DNA of 64,000 nt, from NCBI RefSeq assembly GCF_023243075.1, contig NZ_JALKFZ020000033.1, positions 31,564 to 95,563 on the forward strand. Direction: 5' to 3'. The notes beneath the pieces were generated by a model. That model saw only the letters and a list, made by a program, of their open reading frames with translations, was not told the DNA's origin and searched no databases. Positions 15,947 to 25,375 of this stretch are shown piece after piece. The DNA comes from Frankia sp. AiPa1 (GTDB lineage: Bacteria > Actinomycetota > Actinomycetes > Frankiales > Frankiaceae). The first letter of the stretch is position 1. Each line of letters begins with the position of its first letter. Position numbers and translations under genes: made by a program.

Positions 15947-17211
15947 ATCCCCCGATCCCGTCGCCCCGCACCCTCGCATCCCCTGAGACCGTCAACGCCG
16001 CGGAGCTCGCCCACGGCGCCGTCGCCGGACTTGCCGCGCGGGCCGCCGACGCCGACCGGGACGGCGAACTGCCCGCCGCCGACCTCGACGAACTGCGCGG
16101 CGCCGGCCTGCTGGGGCTGCTCGTGCCGACCCGGCTCGGCGGGTCCGGCGGCGGCTTCGCCGACTGGGCGGACGCCGCGCGGGTGCTCGCCGCGGGCAGC
16201 GGCGCGACCGCGTTGGTCCTGAACATGCACACCTCGGTTGTCGGGGCGCTGGCCAGGACACCCGACGACCTCGCCCGGGCGATGGGGGCGCCGGAGTCGT
16301 ACTTCGCCGCCCGCGACCGGACCCTGGCGGCAGCCGCCGCCGGCGAGTTCATCGCCGTCGCGATGAGCGAGCGGGGCGCCGGCTCCCGCCTGTCCGAGCT
16401 GCGGACCCGTTACCAACCCGAGGGTGACGGCTACCGGATCACCGGCGTGAAGTCATTCTGCTCGGGGGCGTCACACGCCGACGTCTTCTTCGTCGCCGCC
16501 CGCGCCGAGGAACCCGGCATATCTGTTCCACCCACAGCGGCGACCCCACCCGCAGCAGCGACGGTCAGCCACTTTCTTGTCCCTCGCGGCCCCGGGGTCA
16601 GCGTCGAACCGAGCTGGGACACCCTCGGCATGCGGGGCACCGGCAGCCACGACGTGCGCCTCGACGCGTGGGTTCCCGCGGATGCGCTGGTCGGCGGCGT
16701 CGCCGGGCTTAGCCTGCTGGTCGCGCAGGTCATGCCGCAGTGGCTGGTCGCCTCCTACGCCGCCGTCTACGCCGGGGTCGGCCGGGCCGTGTTCGACGCC
16801 GGGCTCGAGCACGCCCGCGGCCGCGCCGGCACCGGGCTGGCGCGCGGGCTCGCCGGGCTGCCCGCCGTGCGCGCCCGGTTCGGCCAGGCAGACGCTGCCC
16901 TGGCCGCGCTGGACGCGGTCGTCGACGAGTGCGCCCGCCGCGTCGACGCCGACCCGGGGTCACCGTCGACGAACCGGTGGGTGTGGCGGGCGAAACTGCT
17001 CGCCGGGCGCACCGCGCAGGACGTCGCCGCGTCGATCGTCGAGGCCTGTGGGACGTCGGTGACCCGCCGCAGGCATCCGCTCGAGCGGCTCTACCGCGAC
17101 GCTCGCTGCGGTTCGCTGCAACCCGCGACGAGCGACGTGTGCGCGGACTGGCTGGGCCTCGCCGCGCTGGGCGGCGACCCGGAAGCCGACGCGGACGTGG
17201 CCCGGTGGTGA
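15943..17211 (+). CDS. Acyl-CoA dehydrogenase-family flavoprotein of the type III PKS cluster
   Basis: The 422-residue protein has the acyl-CoA dehydrogenase fold order: an N-terminal helical domain (LRGAGLLGLLVPTRLGGSGG), a middle domain with FIAVAMSERGAGSRLSEL and FCSGASHADVFFVAA and the loop DTLGMRGTGSHDVRLD, and a C-terminal helical domain. The middle-domain motifs are those that bind FAD and substrate. The start is GTG at 15943 overlapping the methyltransferase stop, and the stop overlaps the PKS start (GTGA). In a polyketide cluster such proteins may oxidise a starter acyl thioester or the phenolic product; the substrate cannot be read from sequence. Confidence 0.78.
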   Translation: MNPPIPSPRTLASPETVNAAELAHGAVAGLAARAADADRDGELPAADLDELRGAGLLGLLVPTRLGGSGGGFADWADAARVLAAGSGATALVLNMHTSVVGALARTPDDLARAMGAPESYFAARDRTLAAAAAGEFIAVAMSERGAGSRLSELRTRYQPEGDGYRITGVKSFCSGASHADVFFVAARAEEPGISVPPTAATPPAAATVSHFLVPRGPGVSVEPSWDTLGMRGTGSHDVRLDAWVPADALVGGVAGLSLLVAQVMPQWLVASYAAVYAGVGRAVFDAGLEHARGRAGTGLARGLAGLPAVRARFGQADAALAALDAVVDECARRVDADPGSPSTNRWVWRAKLLAGRTAQDVAASIVEACGTSVTRRRHPLERLYRDARCGSLQPATSDVCADWLGLAALGGDPEADADVARW

Positions 17212-18263
17212 CCGCGGCGCTGTCCGCCGCAGTGATCACCGGCCTGGGTTCGGCCTTCCCCCACCCCTATGCCCAGCAGAGCCTGTGGGACGACTACTTC
17301 GCGCACCACTACCAGGGTGACCCGCTGGCGCGCCGGCTGTTCCTCGGCTCCGGCGTCCGCATCCGGCACAGCGTGGTCGATCCGCGGCGGGAGGACATCA
17401 GCGACTGGTCGACGGCCGCCCGGATGCGCCGGTACCTCGACGAGGCCCCGCCGCTGGGCCGCCGGGCCGCGGGCGACGCGCTGGCGGACGCCGGGATCAG
17501 CGCCGCCGAGCTGGGGCTGTTCGTCGTCGTGTCCTGCACCGGTTACGCGACGCCCGGCCTGGACATCCAGCTCGCCCGCGAGCTGGGCATGGCGCCGTCG
17601 GTACGCCGGCTACTCATCGGCCACATGGGCTGCTACGCCGCCATTCCCGGCCTGGGAGCCGCAGCCGATTTCGTCCGGGCCCGCCGGCAGCCCGCGCTTG
17701 TGCTCTGCGTGGAACTGACATCCCTGCACGCCCAGCCCGCGGTCGCGCACCGCGATCTGGAACAGGTCGTCGCGCACGCCCTGTTCGGTGACGCCGCGAC
17801 GGCAGTCGTCGTCCTCCCCGACGCCGCCCACGGCCTGGAGATCCTCGACACCACCGCCGCGACCGCGCCCGCGAGCGAGGACCTGATGACCTGGCACCTC
17901 ACCGACCACGGTTTCCGGATGGGCCTGTCCCCGCGGGTACCCGACGTGCTCGCCCACCATGTCGGGGCCGCGACGGCGACGCTGCTCGCGCCGATCGCCG
18001 CGGACGTCACCGACGTCGGCGGGTGGGCAGTGCATCCCGGCGGCCCCCGCATCGTCGACGTCGTCGAGAAACGGTTGGGCCTGCGCCCCGAGCAGACCGC
18101 AGCGACCCGCCGGATCCTCGACACACGGGGCAACTGCTCGTCGGGCACGGTTCTGCTCGTCCTCGACCAGCTCCGCCGTGGCCTCGCGGCCGACGCGGTT
18201 GTCGTCGCGATGGCCTTCGGCCCCGGCCTGACACTGTGTCTCGCCCTGCTGCGCGCCCGCTGA
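17208..18263 (+). CDS. Type III polyketide synthase (chalcone synthase superfamily)
   Basis: This 351-residue enzyme condenses an acyl starter with malonyl-CoA extenders and cyclises the chain to a phenol or pyrone. The catalytic triad is visible: Cys142 in GHMGCYAAIPGL, His276 in WAVHPGGPRI and Asn309 in DTRGNCSSGT. Length is normal for the family. GTG at 17208 overlaps the upstream stop as GTGA; GTG at 17205 is also in frame. As the last gene of a four-gene operon with a UbiA prenyltransferase and a methyltransferase, it probably makes an alkylresorcinol, alkylpyrone or naphthol-type scaffold. The starter and number of extensions cannot be predicted by eye. Confidence 0.9.
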   Translation: MTAALSAAVITGLGSAFPHPYAQQSLWDDYFAHHYQGDPLARRLFLGSGVRIRHSVVDPRREDISDWSTAARMRRYLDEAPPLGRRAAGDALADAGISAAELGLFVVVSCTGYATPGLDIQLARELGMAPSVRRLLIGHMGCYAAIPGLGAAADFVRARRQPALVLCVELTSLHAQPAVAHRDLEQVVAHALFGDAATAVVVLPDAAHGLEILDTTAATAPASEDLMTWHLTDHGFRMGLSPRVPDVLAHHVGAATATLLAPIAADVTDVGGWAVHPGGPRIVDVVEKRLGLRPEQTAATRRILDTRGNCSSGTVLLVLDQLRRGLAADAVVVAMAFGPGLTLCLALLRAR

Positions 18264-18367
18264 CCGACGCGTCCACAGCGACTGTGGCGACTGTGGACGG
18301 CGCTACGCTGGTGCGCAGGGATCACGTCTGTCGGGTCGTCTGAGGGAGGTGCGCCATCACCGCGGAG

Positions 18368-18922
18368 ATGATCGCTCCCGCCTGGATGCATCAGCAGATC
18401 ACGGCGGAGCAGTACGACTCCTGGTCGGCCGAACAGTGCGCGGGCGTCGAGATCGTGGACGGGATGGTCGTCGTGAGTCCCAGCGCGTCCAAGCGGCACA
18501 ACCGTCTGGTCAAGATCCTCGCGGTCGCGTTGGAGGCCGCTGCCGGGCCCGACTGGAACGCGGACTTCGACTTTGACGTCCGGCTCCAGGACGTCCCGCT
18601 GACCAATCGGCGTCCCGACGTCGTCGTGTACCGCGCGGACACGATCGACATCATGCCGGCCCGTCCCGAGCACATCCTGCTCGTCGTCGAGGTCGTCTCG
18701 CCGGGCTCGGAGACAACGGATCGGATCGTCAAGGCCGAGCAGTACGCACGAGCGGGAATCTCGTATTACTGGCGGGTTGAGCAGCCCCCCGCCGGCGTCC
18801 CGGTCGTCCATACCCACGTTCTCGACCCGGCAGCCGGGGCCTACCGCAGCGGCGAGGTCTTCACCGGCGTCATCGACGCGGTCGCGCCCTTCCCAGTCAA
18901 GATCGATATCACTCGACTGTAA
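18368..18922 (+). CDS. Uma2-family PD-(D/E)XK nuclease-like protein
   Basis: The 184-residue protein shows the Uma2 (DUF820) layout: EIVDGMVVVSPSAS near residue 32, then RPDVVVYR near 79 and ILLVVEVVSPGSETTDRIVKAEQYARAGISYYWRV at about 99-133. The acidic residues in RPDVVV and VVEVVS plus the Lys of VKAEQY match the PD-(D/E)XK core. Members are common in Frankia-type and cyanobacterial genomes; their cellular role is unclear. GGGAGG at 18344-18349 is 18 bases before this ATG but only 6 before an in-frame ATC at 18356, so a rare ATC start is possible. It follows the PKS cluster by about 100 bases and is probably independent. Confidence 0.82.
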   Translation: MIAPAWMHQQITAEQYDSWSAEQCAGVEIVDGMVVVSPSASKRHNRLVKILAVALEAAAGPDWNADFDFDVRLQDVPLTNRRPDVVVYRADTIDIMPARPEHILLVVEVVSPGSETTDRIVKAEQYARAGISYYWRVEQPPAGVPVVHTHVLDPAAGAYRSGEVFTGVIDAVAPFPVKIDITRL

Positions 18923-19202
18923 CGACTCCGCCAGATGGTCTCGGGCCGGCCAGCGGCATCCCACGCGATGGTGCCGGTAACCGGCGGTGTACGGCAGGAC
19001 ATAGAACCTTTCTCTGGGTTCGGGGCATCCCCGACACCCATCGGTGGGCAGAGATGCTCTTGGTCATCCGGCCGACGTCGCGGAGCGGCAGTCAGTACCG
19101 AGATTGACGACAAAACGATGACCTGACAGTGTTGCCGGGCAGTTGTCGCCCACGAGATGTTCGATGCGGGCCCACGTGATTTCAGGCGAGGAGGAGTGCA
19201 AC

Positions 19203-19355
19203 GTGCCCACGACGCGTCGCTCCACCGTCAGCACGCCCAGCCACCCATCGCTGATCGCGTTCTCTCGCCGTCACATCGACCTGCAGCGAGTCACCACCTG
19301 TCTGTGTCGTAGCTACGAGATCGTTTCCGGTCCCACCCGGTTGCCCGCCGCCTGA
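19203..19355 (+). CDS. Cysteine-codon leader peptide upstream of the peptide ABC transporter
   Basis: A 50-codon ORF has an excellent ribosome site (GAGGAGGAG at 19188-19196, 6 bases before GTG). Residues 21-36 read SRRHIDLQRVTTCLCR, which matches a recurrent class of actinobacterial upstream peptides with a (R)RHxDLxRVxxxLCR core that precede sulfur- and transport-related operons. The two cysteines (codons at 19299 and 19305) both use TGT, unusual in this GC-rich DNA. A perfect GC hairpin begins six bases after the stop. The arrangement suggests ribosome-mediated attenuation responding to cysteine or charged tRNA-Cys. The class match is from memory and the mechanism is inference. Confidence 0.7.
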   Translation: MPTTRRSTVSTPSHPSLIAFSRRHIDLQRVTTCLCRSYEIVSGPTRLPAA

Positions 19356-19360
19356 GCTGA

Positions 19361-19384
19361 CGCGGCTCGCGTCCGCGAGCCGCG
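19361..19384 (+). terminator. Hairpin just after the leader peptide, attenuator candidate
   Basis: CGCGGCTCGCG (19361-19371) and CGCGAGCCGCG (19374-19384) are perfect complements; with a six-base loop the stem is 9 bp. It starts six bases after the leader stop codon, where ribosome position would control its folding. No T-run follows. The remaining 297 bases before the transporter start hold no other recognised gene. Confidence 0.6.
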
Positions 19385-19681
19385 GCTGGACGACTGAGGT
19401 GCCCGCCAACGGGACCGGCCTCGGCGCCCCATCCGGTGGCCAGCAAGCGGCCAGCCGCCAGCTCGCCCGCTACTGGCGCGCCGGCTCGCGCAGTGGCTGC
19501 TTCGTCGCTAGCTGTCCTGTTCCGCCACCTGTCTGCCACCTGCCGCGACGGCGGGTGGCCGTCCTGCGCCGGGCTGACCGGCCGTCAGCGAGACCGCCGC
19601 GGGCCACGACGCCCGTCCGGTCGGGGCTCCGAAGGACGACCGCCCCCCGATGGCCCAGATTCCAAGGAGAAGAAGACCTCC

Positions 19682-21313
19682 GTGCATCGATCCAGACAGT
19701 CCGCATCCACCCGGTGGGCCGTTGTGGCCGTGGCCGTGCTTGCCGTCGGCTCGACGTTGCTGAGCGCCTGTGGTTCCGGCGGCTCGTCCGACGATGGCAC
19801 GCCCGCGGGGGCCGCCCCGAAGTCGGGCGGCACGTTGACCTTCGCGGTCGGCTCGGACGTGGGCTGCGTCGACCCGCAACAGGTCGGCAGCAACGACACC
19901 GTCTACTCGACCCGCCAGATCGTCGACTCGCTGACGGATCAGGACCCCACCACCGGCAAGATCGTGCCCTGGCTGGCGCAGAGCTGGCAGATCAGCCCGG
20001 ATGCGAAGGCGTTCACTTTCCACCTCAAGCCCGGTGTCACGTTCAGCGACGGTACGCCGCTGACCGCGCAGGTCGTCAAGGACAACTTCGAGGTGATCCC
20101 CAAGCTGGGCACCCTGGCCCAGCTGGGCGCCGGCTATCTGGCGGGCTATGCCGGCAGCAAGGCGATCGATGACCGGACGATCGAGGTCGACTTCCAGCAG
20201 TCGAACGCCCAGTTCCTGCAGGCCACCTCGACGTTCTCGCTCGGCATCGTGTCCGCGGCGAGCGTGAGGAAGACCCCGCAGGCGCGCTGCCGCGACGGGG
20301 TGATCGGCTCCGGGCCGTTCGTGCTGTCAAAGTACGTGCCCAGTCAGTCCATCTCGCTGAAGAAGCGCACCGGCTACACCTGGGGCTCCTCGCTGTTCTC
20401 CAAGTCCGGTGACGCCTACCTCGACGCGCTCGAGTTCAAGGTGGTGCCGGAGGCCGGCGTGCGGACCTCCAGCCTGCAGACCGGCCAGGTCGACGCGATC
20501 GGCGCCGTGGCTCAGGCGGACGAGTCGTCGCTGCGGGCAAGCGGCGTGCAGTTGGCGGCTCGGGCCAACCCGGGTGTGCCCTTCGGGCTGAGCTTCAACA
20601 ACGCCAAGGCACCCTTCAGCGACCCGAACGTGCGCAAGGCGATCGGTCTGGCGATCAACCGGCAGCAGATCGTCGACACCGTGTTCCCGACCGGGACCAA
20701 GCCGGCGACCAGCGTCCTCGCGCGCACCACGCCGGGTTATGTCGACCTGAGTTCCACCCTCGCCTTCGACAAGGCGAAGGCCGGCTCGCTGCTCGACGCG
20801 GCGGGTTGGAAGCTTGGCGCGGACGGGATCCGGCAGAAGAACGGCACCCCGCTGGCCGTGACGATCACCTGGTTCACCAACGCCGCCACCAACCAGCCGG
20901 CGTTGGAGCTGATCCAGCAGCAGCTCAAGGCCGTCGGCATCAAGATCGATCTGAAGCAGCTCCAGATCGCGCAGATCGCCCAGGTCCTGACCGGTGGCGG
21001 ATTCGAGGTGCTGTGGGGCAACGTGACCCGGGCCGACCCGGACATCCTGCGCAGCCAGTTCTCCACCAAGGGCCTCAACGCGTACAAGATCCCGGCTACC
21101 GGGCTGGACACGGTGCTCGTCCAGCAGGCCGCGGAGCCCGATGCGACGAAGCGCGCGGCACTCGTCGCGCAGGCCCAGCGGCTGATCGTCAACAACGCCT
21201 ATGTCGTCCCGGTCGTCGAACTCGAGACCGAGCTCGGGGTGGGCAAGAACGTCCATGATCTGAGGTTCGAGGCGTCCAGCCGCATCCAGCTGCACGACAC
21301 CTGGAAGAACTGA
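19682..21313 (+). CDS. Peptide-type ABC transporter substrate-binding lipoprotein (SBP family 5)
   Basis: The 543-residue protein has a lipoprotein signal ending in LLSACGSGG (Cys near residue 31), a short Gly/Ser linker and then the family 5 solute-binding fold: GGTLTFAVGSDVGCVDPQ, YSTRQIVDSL, WLAQSWQISPDAKAFTFHLKPGVTFSDGTPLT and later FNNAKAPFSDPNVRKAIGLAINRQ. This class binds dipeptides, oligopeptides or nickel chelates at the outer membrane face. The GTG at 19682 is preferred as it gives a normal lipoprotein signal; AAGGAG lies 12 bases upstream. It is the first transporter gene after the leader peptide, and sulfur-containing peptides are a plausible but unproven substrate. Confidence 0.88.
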   Translation: MHRSRQSASTRWAVVAVAVLAVGSTLLSACGSGGSSDDGTPAGAAPKSGGTLTFAVGSDVGCVDPQQVGSNDTVYSTRQIVDSLTDQDPTTGKIVPWLAQSWQISPDAKAFTFHLKPGVTFSDGTPLTAQVVKDNFEVIPKLGTLAQLGAGYLAGYAGSKAIDDRTIEVDFQQSNAQFLQATSTFSLGIVSAASVRKTPQARCRDGVIGSGPFVLSKYVPSQSISLKKRTGYTWGSSLFSKSGDAYLDALEFKVVPEAGVRTSSLQTGQVDAIGAVAQADESSLRASGVQLAARANPGVPFGLSFNNAKAPFSDPNVRKAIGLAINRQQIVDTVFPTGTKPATSVLARTTPGYVDLSSTLAFDKAKAGSLLDAAGWKLGADGIRQKNGTPLAVTITWFTNAATNQPALELIQQQLKAVGIKIDLKQLQIAQIAQVLTGGGFEVLWGNVTRADPDILRSQFSTKGLNAYKIPATGLDTVLVQQAAEPDATKRAALVAQAQRLIVNNAYVVPVVELETELGVGKNVHDLRFEASSRIQLHDTWKN

Positions 21314-21365
21314 CCGACGTGAGCACGGGCCAGCCGGCGACCACATCAGCCGCCGGCTTGGCCCC

Positions 21366-21405
21366 GGCTGGCCCCGGCGGGTCTGCGGACTTGCCGGGGC
21401 CAGCC
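21366..21405 (+). terminator. Intra-operon stem-loop after the substrate-binding gene
   Basis: GGCTGGCCCCGGC (21366-21378) and GCCGGGGCCAGCC (21393-21405) form a perfect 13-bp stem with a 14-base loop, between the binding-protein and permease genes. Such a loop usually stabilises the upstream mRNA or reduces read-through so that the binding protein is made in excess. Confidence 0.7.
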
Positions 21406-21454
21406 ATGCGGAGCGGAACAGCAACGGAACAGACGATGGGAGACGGCGGAGACG

Positions 21455-22498
21455 ATGTGGCGTTACGTACTTCGCCGTCTCGCCCAGGCGGTCGGCGTGT
21501 TGTGGGCGGCTTACACGGTGACGTTCCTGGTCCTTGATTTCCTGCCGGGCGACCCGGTCTCGGCGATGGCCGGTGCCGGGATGGACTCGCAGGGGATCGA
21601 CCCCGCGCAGATCGAGAAGCTGCGCCATCAGTACGGCTTCGACCAGCCGGTCCTGGTGCAGTACTTCCACTACCTGACCAAAGCGCTGCGCGGCGACTTC
21701 GGCACCTCGGTGTCCACCAACCGGTCCGTCAGCTCGGTGCTGCTCGACGCGCTGCCGCCGACGCTGGCGCTGACCGGGCTGGGCCTCACCATCGGTGTCC
21801 TCACCGGCGGCCTGCTCGCGTTCGCCGCGACCTACACGAACCACCGGTGGCTGCGCCAGGGCCTGCTGTCACTGCCGTCGCTTGGTGTCTCGGTACCGGG
21901 GTTCTGGATCGGGCTGATGCTCGTCCAGCTTTTCTCGTTCCGCATCCGGTTGTTTCCCGCCTTCGGCAACGATGGGCTGCGCGGCCTGATCCTGCCGGCC
22001 GTCACCATGGCGGTGCTGCCTGGCGCGATGGTCGCGCAGATCCTCGCCCGCAGCCTGCTCACCGCCCTCGCTGAGCCGTACACCCAGACCGCGCAGGCCA
22101 AGGGTGCGGGGCGCCTGCGGGTCCACCTGCGGCACGCGTTGCGCAACGCGCTGCTCCCGACGCTGACGATCATCGGTGTGCTCACCGGCCAGCTGATGGC
22201 GAACGCGGTCGTCATCGAGACCGTGTTCTCCCGTAACGGCCTGGGCCGGATCACCGCGGCCGCCGTCAACGTGCAGGACATCCCGGTCGTGCAGGGCGTC
22301 GTCGTCTTCGGCACGTTCGTGTTCGTGACCGTCAACCTGGTCATCGACCTCGTCTATCCGCTCCTGGACCCCAGGATCGCGGTGGGTTCGGCCAGACGCG
22401 GCCCCGCCCGCCCCAGGGGCACCCCGAGCGACCCGACACTGGGTGGCGGCCTGGCGACCTCGACCGTCGTCGGGTCAACGGCAGGGAGCAGCCGGTGA
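21455..22498 (+). CDS. Peptide ABC transporter permease, DppB-like
   Basis: The 347-residue membrane protein starts MWRYVLRRLAQAVGVLWAAYTVTFLVLDFLPGDP, the usual DppB/OppB N-terminus, with the first helix at about residues 9-29. The binding-protein-dependent transport signature region reads LTALAEPYTQTAQAKGAGRLRVHLRHALRNALLPTLT near residue 205, including the EAA-type loop that contacts the ATPase. It ends with a longer hydrophilic tail than usual. GGAG precedes the ATG at short spacing, and the stop overlaps the next permease as GTGA. Confidence 0.9.
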   Translation: MWRYVLRRLAQAVGVLWAAYTVTFLVLDFLPGDPVSAMAGAGMDSQGIDPAQIEKLRHQYGFDQPVLVQYFHYLTKALRGDFGTSVSTNRSVSSVLLDALPPTLALTGLGLTIGVLTGGLLAFAATYTNHRWLRQGLLSLPSLGVSVPGFWIGLMLVQLFSFRIRLFPAFGNDGLRGLILPAVTMAVLPGAMVAQILARSLLTALAEPYTQTAQAKGAGRLRVHLRHALRNALLPTLTIIGVLTGQLMANAVVIETVFSRNGLGRITAAAVNVQDIPVVQGVVVFGTFVFVTVNLVIDLVYPLLDPRIAVGSARRGPARPRGTPSDPTLGGGLATSTVVGSTAGSSR

Positions 22499-23532
22499 CG
22501 CGGCCCCCCGCCGCCGGCCAGTCCGCCGCCGGCCAAGCCGCCACCGACCCCGCCGCCACCGACCCGGCTGTCGTCGCGTCCGCGTCAGTGCCCGCGACGC
22601 AGGTGCCCACGCCCGCGCTGGGCTCCGACGACACCGCGGAGCCCTCCGCGGCGAGGGACGCGCAGGATGGCGGGGCGCGGCCGCCGGCCTCGCGGCAGCG
22701 ACTCCACCTGCCTCGGCTCGGACGGTTCTTCCTGCATCGGCCGGGCCTGGTGCTCTCGGTGATCGTGGTGGTAGTGGTCGGCCTGGCTGCGTTCTGGCCG
22801 GCGCTGTACACCTCCCGGGACCCCCTGCAGGGAATCCCGAGCAACCGGTTCGCGGGACCCAGCGGCCAGCACTGGTTCGGGACCGACGAGCTGGGCCGCG
22901 ACCTGTTCGCCCGGGTCGTGCACGGCGCGGCGCTGTCGCTGAAGGCGACCATCATCGCGGTGGCGGTCGCGTTCGTCGTCGGTGGCACGCTCGGCCTCAT
23001 CGCCGGTTTCGTCGGCCGCTGGGTGGAAGACGTCATCATGCGGGTCGTCGACGTGATGCTGTCGATTCCCGGGCTGTTCATGTCGCTCGCACTGGTCACC
23101 GCATTTGGCTATGGCACGGTGAAGGTGGCCGTCGCGGTCGGGATCGCACAGGTCGCCAGTTTCGCCCGGGTCATGCGTTCCGAGGTGCTCAAGGTGCGCC
23201 AGGCAACCTATGTCGAGGCATCCCGCTCGATCGGCGCTCGCTGGTACAGCGTGCTCGGCCGGCACGTCCTGCCGAACGCGCTGGGGCCGGTGCTCGTGCT
23301 CGCGACACTCGACTTCGGGGTGTCGGTCCTGGCGGTGTCGTCGCTGAGCTTCCTGGGCTACGGCGCCGCGCCGCCGGCGCCGGAATGGGGCACGTTGATC
23401 TCCAGCGGACGGAACTATCTGGCCAATGCCTGGTGGCTGACGACCCTGCCCGGCCTGACCGTGGTCGCGACCGTGCTCTCGACGAACCGGATTGCCCGGG
23501 CCTTGGACGGCGAATGGGCGACCCAACGATGA
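22495..23532 (+). CDS. Peptide ABC transporter permease, DppC-like
   Basis: The 345-residue protein has a low-complexity hydrophilic N-terminus (QSAAGQAATDPAATDPA, encoded by 15-bp repeats), then the DppC-type domain: HWFGTDELGRDLFARVVHGAALSL near residue 122, and the EAA loop VLKVRQATYVEASRSIGARWYSVLGRHVLPNALGPVL. The extra N-terminal 65 residues are disordered and probably lie inside the cell before the first helix. GTG at 22495 overlaps the DppB stop and the stop overlaps the ATPase start (ATGA). Confidence 0.9.
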   Translation: MTRPPAAGQSAAGQAATDPAATDPAVVASASVPATQVPTPALGSDDTAEPSAARDAQDGGARPPASRQRLHLPRLGRFFLHRPGLVLSVIVVVVVGLAAFWPALYTSRDPLQGIPSNRFAGPSGQHWFGTDELGRDLFARVVHGAALSLKATIIAVAVAFVVGGTLGLIAGFVGRWVEDVIMRVVDVMLSIPGLFMSLALVTAFGYGTVKVAVAVGIAQVASFARVMRSEVLKVRQATYVEASRSIGARWYSVLGRHVLPNALGPVLVLATLDFGVSVLAVSSLSFLGYGAAPPAPEWGTLISSGRNYLANAWWLTTLPGLTVVATVLSTNRIARALDGEWATQR

Positions 23533-25340
23533 CCGTCGACCAGAAGAACGACCAGGAAAACGATCCCCTGCTCGCGATCCGTGGACTGTCCGTGTCCTAT
23601 CCGGGCCGGCCCGGACCGGTTCTGGCCGTCCGCGGCCTCGACCTCGACATCCATTCCGGGGAGATTGTCGCGCTGGTCGGCGAGTCCGGCTCTGGGAAGA
23701 GCACGACGGCGCACGCTGTCATCGGTCTGCTCCCACCCGGCGGCCGGATCGACGCCGGGAGCATCCAGTTCGGCGCCCACGACCTGGCCCGGCTTTCTCA
23801 CCGCGAGCTGCGCGTCATTCGCGGCGCCGGTATCGGGCTCGTCCCGCAGGACCCGGCGGTCTCGCTGAACCCGGTGCAGCGGATCGGGGACCAGGTCGCG
23901 GAGGTGCTGCGGATCCATCGGCTCGCCGGCCGCGGGGAGGCCGCCGCGGCGGCGGTGGACCTGCTCGAGCGGGCGGGCCTGCCGGAACCGCGGACCCGGG
24001 CCCGGCAATATCCGCATGAGCTGTCCGGCGGCATGCGGCAGCGGGCGCTCATCGCCATCGCGATCGCCGCGAAACCCCGGCTGATCATCGCGGACGAGCC
24101 GACGAGCGCACTGGACGTCACCGTGCAGCGGCTCATCCTCGACCATCTCGACCAGCTGACAGCCGAGCTCGGCACCGCCGTCCTGCTCGTCACCCACGAC
24201 CTCGGCGTCGCCGCCGACCGTGCCCAGCGGATCGCGGTGATGTCGCGCGGCAGGATCGTCGAGACCGGCCCGACGGCCCGGATCCTCGACGACCCTCGCG
24301 ACCCGTACACGCGCAGCCTGCTGCGGGCCGCCCCCAGCCTGTCCGCGACCCGCGACCTGCGTCCTGTCGTGTCCGCGCGACCGGCGGCTGCGCTCACGAA
24401 GACGGTGCCATCCGCCGATTCGGACGCCGGCAAGAACGGTGCCCAGCACGGCAGCCGGGACGGAGGCCAGGAGGCCGCTGCCCTGACACCCGCGGCGCCG
24501 GCGGGCACGAACGGGGCGCGACCGCTGGTCGTCGCGGACAACCTGGTCAAGGATTTCCCCCTGCCCCGCACTGCGGGCGGTGCGCGGACGCTGCGCGCCG
24601 TCGACGAGGTGAGCTTCACCATCAGCCCCGGCGAGACGCTGGCGCTGGTCGGCGAGTCCGGCTCCGGGAAGTCGACGACGGCCCGGCTCGTGCTGCGGCT
24701 GGCCGATCCGACCGGCGGGCGGATCCTCTTCGATGGCGACGACGTGACCCGTGCCGGTGGCGGTCGGCTGCGGGCGCTGCGGCGGCGAGCTCAGCTGATC
24801 TACCAGAACCCCTATGCCTCGCTCGACCCAAGATTCACCATCGACGAGGTGATCACTGAACCGCTACGGGTGTTCCATGTCGGTGACCGGGCGTCGCGCG
24901 CCGCCCGCGCCCGTGACCTGCTCGACCGGGTCGCGCTACCCGCGTCGGTGCTCGAGCGCCGCCCGGCGGAGCTCTCCGGCGGCCAGCGGCAGCGGGTCGC
25001 GATCGCCCGGGCCCTGGCGCTCGCCCCCGAACTGGTCGTCTGCGACGAGCCGGTCTCGGCCCTGGACGTCTCGGTGCAGGCCCAGGTGCTCGAGCTGCTC
25101 GGCGAGCTGCAATCCGACACCGGCGTCGCCTACCTGTTCATCTCGCACGACCTGTCCGTCGTCCGCCAGATCGCTCACCGGGTCGCGGTGATGCGGTCCG
25201 GCCGGGTCGTCGAGACCGGTACCACCACGGAGCTGTTCGCCCATCCCGAGCACGAGTACACCCGCACGTTGCTCGATGCCATTCCCGGTACGGCCTACGC
25301 CCACCATGCGACGCCCGCCCCCGCCCCAGGGCCGGCGTAA
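23529..25340 (+). CDS. Fused double ABC ATPase of the peptide transporter (DppD-DppF type)
   Basis: The 603-residue protein carries two complete ATPase domains in one chain. Domain 1 has Walker [14 protein letters not shown] near residue 53, signature [12 protein letters not shown] and Walker [13 protein letters not shown]. Domain 2 begins near residue 335 with [13 protein letters not shown], then [12 protein letters not shown] and [12 protein letters not shown]. The linker of about 50 residues (345 region upstream) is Ala/Gly-rich. Fused versions replace the separate DppD and DppF subunits and probably form the same heterodimer-like head. ATG at 23529 overlaps the upstream stop. It is the last gene of the leader-controlled operon. 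Confidence 0.93.
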   Translation: MTVDQKNDQENDPLLAIRGLSVSYPGRPGPVLAVRGLDLDIHSGEIVALVGESGSGKSTTAHAVIGLLPPGGRIDAGSIQFGAHDLARLSHRELRVIRGAGIGLVPQDPAVSLNPVQRIGDQVAEVLRIHRLAGRGEAAAAAVDLLERAGLPEPRTRARQYPHELSGGMRQRALIAIAIAAKPRLIIADEPTSALDVTVQRLILDHLDQLTAELGTAVLLVTHDLGVAADRAQRIAVMSRGRIVETGPTARILDDPRDPYTRSLLRAAPSLSATRDLRPVVSARPAAALTKTVPSADSDAGKNGAQHGSRDGGQEAAALTPAAPAGTNGARPLVVADNLVKDFPLPRTAGGARTLRAVDEVSFTISPGETLALVGESGSGKSTTARLVLRLADPTGGRILFDGDDVTRAGGGRLRALRRRAQLIYQNPYASLDPRFTIDEVITEPLRVFHVGDRASRAARARDLLDRVALPASVLERRPAELSGGQRQRVAIARALALAPELVVCDEPVSALDVSVQAQVLELLGELQSDTGVAYLFISHDLSVVRQIAHRVAVMRSGRVVETGTTTELFAHPEHEYTRTLLDAIPGTAYAHHATPAPAPGPA

Positions 25341-25375
25341 GCGCGGCATTTTGTGTGGACCCTGCGGTGGCCGGC

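Noticed and set aside
16740..17207. Upstream extension of the type III PKS frame (open from 16740) as a 507-residue protein
   Set aside because: The extra residues are Arg/Gly-rich shadow of the dehydrogenase gene, and the PKS fold starts right after GTG at 17208.
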